A stretch of 21,386 nt of DNA from an uncultured Pseudomonadaceae bacterium (GTDB lineage Bacteria; Pseudomonadota; Gammaproteobacteria; Pseudomonadales; Pseudomonadaceae), in the NCBI GenBank assembly GCA_947630465.1, contig CANRHT010000009.1, forward strand, positions 1 to 21,386. Direction: 5' to 3'. The notes under the pieces are model-generated. The model searched no databases, was not told the DNA's origin, and saw nothing but the letters and a program-made list of their open reading frames with translations. The position numbers and the translations under genes were made by a program. Positions within the stretch are counted from its first letter, which is position 1. Each line of letters starts with the position of its first letter. This document shows positions 1 to 6,554 of the stretch, in pieces.

Positions 1-622
1 CACCAAAACCATGGGCATCATCCACCATCAGCCATGCCCGATGGGCTTTGGCCTGCTCTGCTAATTCGGGCAAGCGCGCTAAATCACCGTCCATGCTAAA
101 AACGCCATCGGTGACTAGCAGCGTATGACCCTGCGCACGCTGGAAACGCTGCTTGAGGCTGTCGAGATCATTGTGTAAATAACGGCTAAAGCGCGCGCCT
201 GATAACAGCCCAGCATCCAGCAGCGAGGCATGGTTAAGACGGTCATGCAGCACAGTATCACCCTGCCCAACCAGCGCGGTAATAACCGCTAAATTGGCCA
301 TATAACCGCTGCTCATCAGTAGCACACGGTCGCGGCCAGTAAACTCTGCCAATGCCTGCTCCAGCTGATGATGCGGCTCGCTATGGCCAATGACTAAATG
401 CGAAGCACCACCACCGACGCCCCAACGTGCAGCGCCCTGCTGCATAGCATCCACCACCTGCGGGTGATTGGCTAAGCCTAGATAATCATTGGATGAAAAG
501 GCCAAATACTCTTTACCATCCACCTGCACTACAGGCCCTTGTGGGCTTTGCAATAGTGGCCGTTGGCGGTAAAGGTTATCGGCTTGGCGGGCGGCCAAAC
601 GTGCAGCAAGGTCGAAGCTCAT
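1..622 (-). CDS. bioF: 8-amino-7-oxononanoate synthase, N-terminal part (cut by window edge)
   Basis: PLP-dependent alpha-oxoamine synthase that condenses pimeloyl-ACP (or -CoA) with L-alanine to 8-amino-7-oxononanoate, the first committed step of biotin ring assembly in the cytoplasm. The minus strand reads [20 protein letters not shown] from an ATG at 622, then [30 protein letters not shown] and VFSMDGD. It reaches VDDAHGFG at the window edge, the segment with the conserved Asp and His that contact PLP. About 207 residues are present of the roughly 390 usual; the Schiff-base lysine lies outside the window. It follows bioB by 78 bp on the same strand, so the two are probably one transcript. 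No strong Shine-Dalgarno is visible before the ATG. Identification by motif and context is firm. Confidence 0.95.
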   Translation of the reverse strand, partial: MSFDLAARLAARQADNLYRQRPLLQSPQGPVVQVDGKEYLAFSSNDYLGLANHPQVVDAMQQGAARWGVGGGASHLVIGHSEPHHQLEQALAEFTGRDRVLLMSSGYMANLAVITALVGQGDTVLHDRLNHASLLDAGLLSGARFSRYLHNDLDSLKQRFQRAQGHTLLVTDGVFSMDGDLARLPELAEQAKAHRAWLMVDDAHGFG

Positions 623-661
623 GACAATCCAAAGTAAGGTTTTCAGGCAAGGTCGTAATGC

Positions 662-690
662 GAGTGGCAAGCCTGGCAGCCTGCCCACTC
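662..690 (-). other. Imperfect hairpin between bioB and bioF
   Basis: On the minus strand GAGTGG (690-685) pairs with CCACTC (667-662), and the stem extends inward past bulges. It sits just after the bioB stop and before bioF. No T-run follows, so it is more likely an mRNA processing or stabilising hairpin than a terminator. Low certainty. Confidence 0.3.
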
Positions 691-700
691 ACAGGATCAT

Positions 701-1759
701 TTAGTGTGTGGCCGCATCGTAAAATAATGAGGCATCGCGCTGCTCGATGATGGCGTGCTCAATAGCTGCCTGATGCACTTCATCGGCATACTCTTCACGG
801 GCTTCTGGTTTGATCCCAAGACGGGCAAACAACTGCATATCCTTATCCGCTTGTGGATTGGCAGTGGTCAGAAGCTTTTCACCGTAGAAAATCGAGTTAG
901 CACCCGCTAGAAACGCTAAAGACTGCATCTGCTCGTTCATTTGTTCACGGCCTGCAGACAAACGCACATGAGATTTAGGCATCATAATCCGCGCCACAGC
1001 GAGCATGCGGATAAAATCAAAGGGATCGACATCCTCGGCATTTTCTAACGGCGTGCCTTCAACTTTCACCAACATATTGATCGGCACACTTTCTGGGTGC
1101 TCTGGCAAATTGGCCAACTGGATCAACAAGCCAGCACGGTCAGCAATGGATTCGCCCATGCCCAAAATACCGCCTGAGCAGATTTTCATTCCCGCATCAC
1201 GTACATAACTTAAAGTTTGTAAGCGCTCGGCATAGGTACGGGTGGTAATAATATTGCCGTAGAACTCTGGCGAAGTATCAAGGTTGTGGTTGTAATAATC
1301 TAAACCGGCATCAGCCAATGCTTGGGTTTGCGCTTCATCTAACTTACCAAGGGTCATGCAGGTTTCCATGCCCATGGCTTTAACGCCTTTCACCATTTCC
1401 AAGACATAAGGCAGATCTTTCGCCGAAGGATGCTTCCACGCTGCGCCCATGCAAAAACGCGTTGAACCAATCTCTTTGGCGCGTTTGGCTTCGTCCAAAA
1501 CCTTCTGCACTTCCATCAGCTTTTCTTTATCCAGCCCAGTGTTGTAGTGCCCAGACTGCGGACAATATTTACAATCCTCTGGGCAAGCACCCGTTTTAAT
1601 CGACAGTAAAGTCGAAACTTGCACGCGATTGGCATTGAAGTGCTGGCGATGCATGCTTTGTGCTTGAAAGATCAAGTCGTTAAAAGGCTGCTGTAACAAA
1701 GCGGTCACTTCGGTCAGTGTCCAATTGTGGCGTGTCACAGAATTTAGGCTGGCGTTCAT
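701..1759 (-). CDS. bioB: Biotin synthase
   Basis: Radical-SAM enzyme that inserts sulfur into dethiobiotin to make biotin, the last step of the pathway. At 352 residues it has the usual length. The radical-SAM cluster motif CPEDCKYC gives Cys59, Cys63 and Cys66 for the [4Fe-4S] cluster. Cys103, Cys134, Cys194 and Arg266 (in VRLSAGRE) match the ligands of the sacrificial [2Fe-2S] cluster, and [12 protein letters not shown] is the family hallmark. The ATG at 1759 is preceded by AAGGAT with good spacing. It is the first gene of a minus-strand bioB-bioF group and is divergent from the comF-family gene, an order I also know from Pseudomonas. No classical BirA operator was recognised upstream. Confidence 0.98.
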   Translation of the reverse strand: MNASLNSVTRHNWTLTEVTALLQQPFNDLIFQAQSMHRQHFNANRVQVSTLLSIKTGACPEDCKYCPQSGHYNTGLDKEKLMEVQKVLDEAKRAKEIGSTRFCMGAAWKHPSAKDLPYVLEMVKGVKAMGMETCMTLGKLDEAQTQALADAGLDYYNHNLDTSPEFYGNIITTRTYAERLQTLSYVRDAGMKICSGGILGMGESIADRAGLLIQLANLPEHPESVPINMLVKVEGTPLENAEDVDPFDFIRMLAVARIMMPKSHVRLSAGREQMNEQMQSLAFLAGANSIFYGEKLLTTANPQADKDMQLFARLGIKPEAREEYADEVHQAAIEHAIIEQRDASLFYDAATH

Positions 1760-1776
1760 CGGTTATCCTTTTTATA

Positions 1777-1808
1777 CGCCGCTTATTTTTATTAGCGATT
1801 AAACGGCG
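1777..1808. promoter_or_regulatory. Inverted repeat in the bioB/comF divergent intergenic region
   Basis: CGCCGCTTA (1777-1785) and TAAACGGCG (1800-1808) are inverted arms with one mismatch and a 14-bp AT-rich centre. The position between two divergent starts would suit an operator, but the sequence matches no BirA or BioR box that I know. Low certainty. Confidence 0.25.
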
Positions 1809-1852
1809 GGCTGCTAAACTTTAACTGTGCAGGATGCACGGCAATAATTCTC

Positions 1853-1859
1853 AGGGAGG
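1853..1859 (+). promoter_or_regulatory. Ribosome binding site of the comF-family gene
   Basis: AGGGAGG lies four bases before the ATG at 1864. This favours that start over the in-frame ATG at 1834, which has no comparable signal. Confidence 0.6.
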
Positions 1860-1863
1860 CGTC

Positions 1864-2607
1864 ATGTCTTGTCAACCGGATATAATTTCAAAGGTTTACC
1901 ATTGGTTAAAAAGCAAACAGAACTGTTTATTGTGTGACGCTCCTGCTCGGCGTTTGCTTGCGCTGTGCGAGCCGTGCGAAGCCGAGCTGCCATGGCTGCA
2001 GCAGCACTGCCAGCAATGTGCTTTACCGATCCCTGATCAGCACGCGCTCTGCGCCGACTGCACGCATCATCCACCTTTATTCACTCAGGTGATGACGCCT
2101 TTTGAGTTTACTTTTCCGGTTGATACGCTGATCAGTCGCTTTAAATATCAGCAGAACTGGCCCTATGGGCAATTGCTCAGTGCTTTGCTCAGGCAGCACC
2201 TAGAATATTACTTTGATGAAGGTATCAAACGACCTGACCTGTTACTCGCGGTGCCCTTGGCGAAAGGCCGACAACGTCAACGCGGCTATAATCAAGCGCA
2301 AATGATCTGTGATTGGCTGGGCAAATCCTTAACCATCCACAACCCCAAACACCTCCTGTTGCGCACGCGCGAAACCATTAGCCAACAAGGCCTCAATGCC
2401 ACAGCACGCCGCGCTAATCTGCATAACGCTTTTCAAATAACCGACCCAGCGCAGATTAAAGATAAGCATATTGTTTTGGTCGATGATGTGCTGACCACCG
2501 GCACCACCTGCTCAATAATCAGCGGTATTTTACTGGCGCAAGGTGCCGCGCGGGTTGATGTGTATTGTCTTGCGCGTACTGGAAAGCCACAAAAAGTGCA
2601 GCTATAA
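1864..2607 (+). CDS. ComF family protein (phosphoribosyltransferase-like)
   Basis: Member of the ComF/GntX family: an N-terminal zinc-ribbon-like part followed by a phosphoribosyltransferase fold. From the ATG at 1864 the protein has 247 residues. The N-terminal third has paired cysteines (CLLCDAPAR, CEPCEAELPW, CQQCALPIP, CADC) that would bind zinc. The C-terminal half has the PRPP-binding loop in IVLVDDVLTTGTTC and the upstream PLAKGRQRQRGYNQAQ segment typical of ComF. The family is linked to DNA uptake in naturally competent bacteria and to gluconate-related or other roles elsewhere, so the exact function here is not known. It is divergent from bioB, a common arrangement in Pseudomonas. 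The gene is followed by a repeat-bearing non-coding stretch. Confidence 0.92.
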   Translation: MSCQPDIISKVYHWLKSKQNCLLCDAPARRLLALCEPCEAELPWLQQHCQQCALPIPDQHALCADCTHHPPLFTQVMTPFEFTFPVDTLISRFKYQQNWPYGQLLSALLRQHLEYYFDEGIKRPDLLLAVPLAKGRQRQRGYNQAQMICDWLGKSLTIHNPKHLLLRTRETISQQGLNATARRANLHNAFQITDPAQIKDKHIVLVDDVLTTGTTCSIISGILLAQGAARVDVYCLARTGKPQKVQL

Positions 2608-2653
2608 CGACCTGCTAACACACTTTTACTGCTCTATATTGTCGCTTGCTGAA

Positions 2654-2769
2654 TGGTGCATACCGTACTTTGGAGTGGGTGTTTGTCCGTCGATGAACCC
2701 ATCCAGGGTTCAACTCCGGCGCTACGCCATCCATGGCTTCGCTCGTCACACCCACCCCCAAGTACTCAT
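2654..2769 (-). repeat. Structured repeat, copy 1 (minus orientation)
   Basis: Read on the minus strand it begins ATGAGTAC and ends GTACGGTATGCACCA, the same flanks as copy 2. Inside are 18-bp inverted ends (2748-2765 and 2665-2682: 16 Watson-Crick pairs, one G.U, one mismatch). A small hairpin GCCA-TGGA-TGGC (2737-2726) and a hairpin with 7-bp arms TGAACCC/GGGTTCA (2712-2694) follow. The 15-nt core GGATGGCGTAGCGCC (2732-2718) is identical in copy 2. The layout is MITE-like but no coding capacity is seen. Confidence 0.75.
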
Positions 2770-2907
2770 CAAATACCTGCAGTGTTGGCCCTATTGCAGC
2801 TTCAATCAACTCGGTAGATTTACACTCAGCTGCAAACGAATAGCACGGCTCAAAATGATGGTTTTAAAAGAGCCGCACTATAAACTCGCAAACAACATCA
2901 CTGATCA

Positions 2908-3020
2908 ATGAGTACCTTGTGAGTGTCGCGACCAGCGAGCCAAGGATGGCGTAGCGCCCGAATCGGGTCAGGATGACCCGTTGAGGGAAAAGCGATACTC
3001 ACAAGGTACGGCATGCACCA
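2908..3020 (+). repeat. Structured repeat, copy 2 (plus orientation)
   Basis: It runs from ATGAGTAC to GTACGGCATGCACCA. The closing stem GTACCTTGTGAGTGTCGC (2912-2929) pairs with 2992-3009 in 17 Watson-Crick pairs plus one G.U. Inside are hairpin GCCA-AGGA-TGGC (2939-2950), core GGATGGCGTAGCGCC (2944-2958), and hairpin CGGGTCA-GGA-TGACCCG (2964-2980). Copy 1 has the same architecture with different but complementary stem sequences. Together they form a 367-bp inverted pair. Confidence 0.8.
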
Positions 3021-3099
3021 ACAGTTCTTCAACGAGCAACGTGCTGTGATATGCACAAATAGCACTCATAGCTTTGCAATCCGAACTCAGCGTTTTACA

Positions 3100-4086
3100 T
3101 CAATCACAGCGCGCATCGTCTTGCTCACAACGCTGCGCATAATGTTGCGCCATCACCGCACACACCATCAATTGAATTTGATGAAAAACCATTAAAGGCA
3201 AAATCGCTGGACCTACTGCACCCCCAGCAAACAACACCGAAGCCATCGGAATACCCGTCGCCATACTCTTTTTTGAGCCACAGAACACAATAGTAATTTC
3301 ATCTTCTTTATTAAACTTAAAACGCCGCGCCAGCCAAGTCGTAGCAGACAAGACAATCGCCAAAATCACACAACAGATCACACTCAACATCACCAATGAC
3401 GATGGCGGCACCGCACTCCATAAACCACCTATCACCGCTGCACTAAAAGCCGTGTACACCACCAATAAAATCGAACTTTGATCCACATTTTTTAACCAAC
3501 GCGCATTACGATCAACCCATTTGCCAATCCAGCGGCGCATATAGTGACCCAATAAAAACGGCAGTAATAATTGCACACTGATCTTAATCACTGCCTCCAA
3601 CATACCGGTCGTGCCCGCATCAGCATCCAGCATCATTTTCACCAACAAAGGCGTGACTAAAATCCCCACCAAACTCGAAGCCGAGGCTGCACAGACCGCC
3701 GCAGGAATATTGCCGCGTGCCATCGACGTGAAAGCAATCGCCGACTGCACCGTCCCCGGCAGGGCCGCTAAATACAGCATACCCACCCACAACTCATCAC
3801 CCAGAATGGGTCGAATCAACGGCTGCAACGACAGCATCAGCAACGGAAATAAAATAAAGGTGCAAGCAAACACCAGCAGATGCAAACGCCAATGCATCAC
3901 CCCAGCAATAATTGCATGACGCGACAGCTTGGCACCATGCAGAAAAAACAGCAGGGCAATGGCAAAATTAGTCAGCCATTGAAAGACAGTGGCACCCACG
4001 CCATGCGCAGGAATAAAGGTCGCTGCCAACACCACTGCGATCAAAATCAGAGTGAAGTTATCAAACAGAATACGCAAACGAAACAT
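3100..4086 (-). CDS. YfeH-type SBF-like (bile acid:sodium symporter superfamily) transporter
   Basis: Integral membrane protein of 328 residues resembling Escherichia coli YfeH along its length, a member of the SBF-like branch of the bile acid:sodium symporter superfamily. Shared wording includes IALLFFLHGAKLSR near residue 45, LPGTVQSAIAFTSMA and AAVCAASASSLVGI mid-protein, QSSILLVVYTAFS, and DEITIVFCGSKKS-ATGIPMA with LPLMVFHQIQLMVCAV near the end. About nine or ten hydrophobic segments are visible. The substrate is not known; these proteins are usually annotated as putative inorganic ion or organic anion symporters. The start at 4086 fits the homologue's N-terminus, though the ribosome binding site is weak. 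It is divergent from an AraC-type regulator 96 bp away, which is its probable controller. Confidence 0.88.
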   Translation of the reverse strand: MFRLRILFDNFTLILIAVVLAATFIPAHGVGATVFQWLTNFAIALLFFLHGAKLSRHAIIAGVMHWRLHLLVFACTFILFPLLMLSLQPLIRPILGDELWVGMLYLAALPGTVQSAIAFTSMARGNIPAAVCAASASSLVGILVTPLLVKMMLDADAGTTGMLEAVIKISVQLLLPFLLGHYMRRWIGKWVDRNARWLKNVDQSSILLVVYTAFSAAVIGGLWSAVPPSSLVMLSVICCVILAIVLSATTWLARRFKFNKEDEITIVFCGSKKSMATGIPMASVLFAGGAVGPAILPLMVFHQIQLMVCAVMAQHYAQRCEQDDARCD

Positions 4087-4125
4087 AGCTCAAAGCACCA
4101 TCAAATCTAAGATGACGCGACTCTA

Positions 4126-4145
4126 CTGGATATGAAATAATCCGG
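4126..4145. promoter_or_regulatory. Inverted repeat between transporter and AraC gene, possible operator
   Basis: CTGGAT (4126-4131) and ATCCGG (4140-4145) are inverted with one mismatch around an AT-rich centre, midway between the two divergent starts. It could be the binding site of the neighbouring regulator, but this rests on position alone. Confidence 0.25.
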
Positions 4146-4182
4146 CTAACGCCAATCAGCCAAAGAGTATCGACTAACGGAC

Positions 4183-4965
4183 ATGCACACTATGCTTGAG
4201 CAACGCCTCAGCGAATTAACACAGTTACCACGCCCCATTTATGGGCAAACTGAGGCGCTGCCCAATAAAATTTTAGGCTATAGGCACAGTCATCCTTGGG
4301 TGCAGTTTTCTTATGCCATCAGCGGCGTACTCGAAATACAAACCGCACAAGGACGCTTTATTGCACCACCGCAGCGTGCAGTATGGATTCCTGCTGGCGT
4401 CAAACATCGTGTGCACTGCTCAGCGGATACACAAATCCGTAGCCTATATATTGATCAACAAGCACTCACCCATGCACCGCTTAATTGCCGAGTGGTGGAA
4501 GTCAGCGCATTACTCAAAGAACTGATTCGCGCCTTTGCTGATTTACCCGTGGAATACGACGAGGACAGCGCAGCAGGGCGCTTAGCTGAGGTTTTATTAG
4601 ATCAACTGACCTATGCGCCCGATACAGGCTTGATGCTGCCTTTACCCAGCGATAAACGCCTGCATAAAATTGTCACGCAACTGCAGAAGCATCCGGATGC
4701 CAGCGACACCTTAAGCCAGTGGGCGCAGCGTTTACAGCTTTCAGAGAAAACCTTAAGTCGCTTGTTTGTACAACAAACCGGACTCACATTTCGTGTGTGG
4801 CGTCAGCGCTTACGTTTACTCAGCGCTTTACCTTTACTTGAAAAAAAGCAATCAGTAACAGAGGTAGCATTAGCCTGCGGCTATGAATCAATGTCCGCTT
4901 TTATTGCCGCTTTTGGTCAGCATTTTGGCAGCACGCCGGGTGAGTTCTTCAAAATCCAGCCCTAG
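4183..4965 (+). CDS. AraC-family transcriptional regulator with N-terminal cupin domain
   Basis: DNA-binding regulator of 260 residues. The first half is a cupin-like sensing domain (HSHPWVQFSYAISGVLEIQT, then FIAPPQRAVWIPAGVKHRV), as in NimR-like AraC proteins. The C-terminal hundred residues carry the two helix-turn-helix motifs of the AraC/XylS family: LSQWAQRLQLSEKTLSRLF and VTEVALACGYESMSAFIAAF, ending in the usual GSTPGEFFK. The start may be 4183 or the in-frame ATG at 4192; neither has a strong ribosome binding site. By guilt of association it regulates the divergent YfeH-type transporter, and the pair may respond to a small molecule that the transporter moves. The ligand cannot be read from the sequence. 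Confidence 0.9.
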   Translation: MHTMLEQRLSELTQLPRPIYGQTEALPNKILGYRHSHPWVQFSYAISGVLEIQTAQGRFIAPPQRAVWIPAGVKHRVHCSADTQIRSLYIDQQALTHAPLNCRVVEVSALLKELIRAFADLPVEYDEDSAAGRLAEVLLDQLTYAPDTGLMLPLPSDKRLHKIVTQLQKHPDASDTLSQWAQRLQLSEKTLSRLFVQQTGLTFRVWRQRLRLLSALPLLEKKQSVTEVALACGYESMSAFIAAFGQHFGSTPGEFFKIQP

Positions 4966-4985
4966 AAAGACCAAGAGTAACATTG

Positions 4986-5028
4986 CATGTTTAAACAGCT
5001 GCTCACCTCGACCCGCTGTTTAAACATG
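4986..5028. terminator. Perfect 14-bp hairpin between convergent genes
   Basis: CATGTTTAAACAGC (4986-4999) and GCTGTTTAAACATG (5015-5028) are perfect inverted arms around a 15-nt loop. They lie between the AraC gene (ends 4965, plus) and gltS (ends 5044, minus). The placement suits a bidirectional terminator, although the stem is AT-rich and no clear T-run follows on either strand. Confidence 0.5.
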
Positions 5029-5043
5029 ACAAGAAGCGCAGGA

Positions 5044-6270
5044 TCAGTTCCAAAAAGGTAACGAGGTGATCGCCGATAAAATTGTCGCATTCAAGATATC
5101 AACAAAGAATGCCCCCACCATTGGCACAATCAAAAAGGCTTTATGCGATGGACCAAAACGATCAGTGACCGCTTGCATATTAGCCACCGCCGTTGGTGTT
5201 GCCCCCATGCCAAAACCACAGAAACCACCGGCTAAAACCGCAGCATCATAGTCTTTACCCATCACACGGAAAACCACAAACACCGCAAACAACACCAGTA
5301 AAATGGCTTGTACACTTAGAATAATCACCAAAGGTACTGCCAAATCTTTAATCACCCACAACTCTAAGCTGAGCAATGCCATGGCTAAAAACAGTGATAA
5401 AGACACGTTACCAAACACATCGACACAGCGATCAAAAATGCTCACATTAAAGATGCTCGATAGCACATTACGCACCACGACACCCGAGCCGAGCGCCCAA
5501 ACAAAGGTCGGAATGACAATTTTTGAATCACTGAAATGCTCAGCCATAAAGCTGGATAAGTAAGACGCACTGGCTAAACACACGGCAAACAATGCCAAAG
5601 TTTCTATCGCCGTATCAGCGGTAATCATGCGCTGCTGCTGCGGCTGTTCAAAGGTTACACGCGCTTCAATGTCCGTATCTTCACCTGGTGTCTGTACTTT
5701 TTTCAGTAAACGGCGCGCGACCGGACCACCAATTAAACCACCACAAACCAAACCAAAAGTAGCACAGGCCATGCCTAAGGCTACCGCGCCTTGCACACCA
5801 AAATCAGTTTCAAAAATCTGTCCCCAACCGGCTGCCGTGCCATGTCCACCGACTAAAGTCACTGAGCCGGTAATCAAGCCTGTGAGCGGTTTTAAGTCCA
5901 GCAGCGTGGCTAAACTGATACCCACAGCGTTTTGCACCAGAATAAAGCCGGCCACTATCACCGTGAACAACACCAAGGGTAAACCGCCCGCTTTAAGTCG
6001 ACTAAAATCAGCACTTAAACCAATTGATGCAAAAAACATCAACATAAAGCCATCTTGCAGGCCTTTTTCAATCTGTATCGAAAAACCATTGAACTGATGT
6101 AAAGCCAACACCAATAGTGCAGCAATTAAGCCACCCACCACCGGCTCAGGAATATTGAAGTCATTGAGCACGCGCACGCGTTTGACCAAAATGCGCCCAA
6201 ATAGCAACACCACTGTCGCTGCAATCAGGGTGTAATAACTGTTTAACTCCACCACAAAACCATCACTCAT
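5044..6270 (-). CDS. gltS: Sodium/glutamate symporter
   Basis: Inner-membrane Na+-dependent glutamate uptake carrier of the ESS family, 408 residues (about 400 in E. coli). Recognisable segments in order are FNIPEPVVGGLIAALLV, MLMFFASIGLSADFSRLKAG, the re-entrant loop segment GSVTLVGGHGTAAGWG, then MACATFGLVCGGLIGGPVARR. After a hydrophilic stretch come GNVSLSLFLAMALLSLELW, a second loop GGFCGFGMGATPTAVANMQAVT, and FGPSHKAFLIVPMVGAFFVDI. I chose the ATG at 6270 because GGAG sits six bases upstream and the N-terminus then matches GltS. A longer in-frame frame to 6333 has no such support. A structured leader lies upstream. With nhaD it makes a sodium-linked transport neighbourhood. Confidence 0.95.
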   Translation of the reverse strand: MSDGFVVELNSYYTLIAATVVLLFGRILVKRVRVLNDFNIPEPVVGGLIAALLVLALHQFNGFSIQIEKGLQDGFMLMFFASIGLSADFSRLKAGGLPLVLFTVIVAGFILVQNAVGISLATLLDLKPLTGLITGSVTLVGGHGTAAGWGQIFETDFGVQGAVALGMACATFGLVCGGLIGGPVARRLLKKVQTPGEDTDIEARVTFEQPQQQRMITADTAIETLALFAVCLASASYLSSFMAEHFSDSKIVIPTFVWALGSGVVVRNVLSSIFNVSIFDRCVDVFGNVSLSLFLAMALLSLELWVIKDLAVPLVIILSVQAILLVLFAVFVVFRVMGKDYDAAVLAGGFCGFGMGATPTAVANMQAVTDRFGPSHKAFLIVPMVGAFFVDILNATILSAITSLPFWN

Positions 6271-6275
6271 AAAAA

Positions 6276-6280
6276 CTCCG
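6276..6280 (-). promoter_or_regulatory. Ribosome binding site fixing the gltS start
   Basis: CGGAG on the minus strand, five to six bases before the ATG at 6270. It selects this start over upstream in-frame alternatives. Confidence 0.6.
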
Positions 6281-6335
6281 CACTCATACATTGAGCAGCT
6301 ATAGCCACAAGGCACACAGCCAAAACGCCACACCT

Positions 6336-6409
6336 TCAGGTCGATTTAAATCTAAGCCTGACAAAAGGTCGCACAGCTTAGTCGGCTACGCCAGTGCTGT
6401 GAACCTTTT
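6336..6409 (-). promoter_or_regulatory. Structured 5' leader of gltS
   Basis: Two hairpins lie in the gltS leader. The larger pairs AAAAGGT (minus, 6409-6403) with ACCTTTT (6369-6363), and inside it CACAGC (6401-6396) with GCTGTG (6377-6372). The smaller has TCAGG (6361-6357) against CCTGA (6340-6336) around the self-complementary GATTTAAATC. They could form a regulatory RNA element. On the plus strand the larger one is followed by a T-run and would look like a terminator. I recognise no known riboswitch class. Confidence 0.4.
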
Positions 6410-6437
6410 TCTCCTTTAGCTGATCCCATACGCAACT

Positions 6438-6465
6438 CATATACGCGGGATGGACACACCGACAA
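6438..6465 (-). promoter_or_regulatory. Possible gltS promoter
   Basis: On the minus strand TTGTCG (6465-6460) and TATATG (6443-6438) are separated by 16 bp, each matching the sigma-70 boxes in four of six positions. This would give a leader of about 160 nt that includes both hairpins. Confidence 0.3.
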
Positions 6466-6513
6466 TCCGCACACGCACTGTAGAGTAGCTAGGCTCGATC
6501 GTTTAAAAACAAC

Positions 6514-6537
6514 AAAGCCAGCTCTCAGGCTGGCTTT
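6514..6537 (-). terminator. Intrinsic terminator after nhaD
   Basis: Minus strand: AAAGCCAGC, a 6-nt loop, then GCTGGCTTT, followed by GTTGTTTTTAAAC. The 9-bp stem with a T-rich tail starts 18 bases after the nhaD stop. This is the clearest intrinsic terminator in the window. Confidence 0.85.
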
Positions 6538-6554
6538 GCAAAACAGACTAACAA

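Larger units (their letters stand above)
2608..3099. other. Non-coding stretch with an inverted pair of structured repeats
   Basis: No credible gene is seen in these 492 bases. Short open frames run across the repeats but have no ribosome binding site and no recognisable protein. The stretch holds two structured repeats (2654-2769 and 2908-3020). The 138-bp spacer between them (2770-2907) contains the inverted arms CGGCTC (2846-2851) and GAGCCG (2870-2875). No transposase or tRNA is visible nearby. Confidence 0.7.

Noticed and set aside
1760..1863. A BirA-type biotin operator before bioB
   Set aside because: No TTGTAAACC-like half-sites at the required spacing were found; only a GC-ended inverted repeat is present.
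2543..2911. A 122-codon plus-strand frame overlapping the end of comF and the repeats
   Set aside because: It overlaps comF in another frame, runs through repeat copy 1, has no ribosome binding site and no recognisable domain.
3006..3020. The repeat's ...CACCA end as a tRNA-like 3' terminus
   Set aside because: No cloverleaf, T-loop or anticodon arm can be drawn with the preceding bases; the match to CCA is probably chance.
2654..3020. A CRISPR array or REP/BIME explanation for the repeats
   Set aside because: Only two inverted copies with no regular spacers, and the hairpins lack the GTAG/GGAG head and size of Pseudomonas REPs.
3013..3195. A 60-codon plus-strand frame after repeat copy 2
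   Set aside because: It runs antisense into the 3' end of the YfeH-type gene and has no ribosome binding site or family features.
5627..6097. A 156-codon plus-strand frame opposite gltS
   Set aside because: Antisense shadow; Pro/Lys/Thr-rich, no start signal, fully inside gltS.
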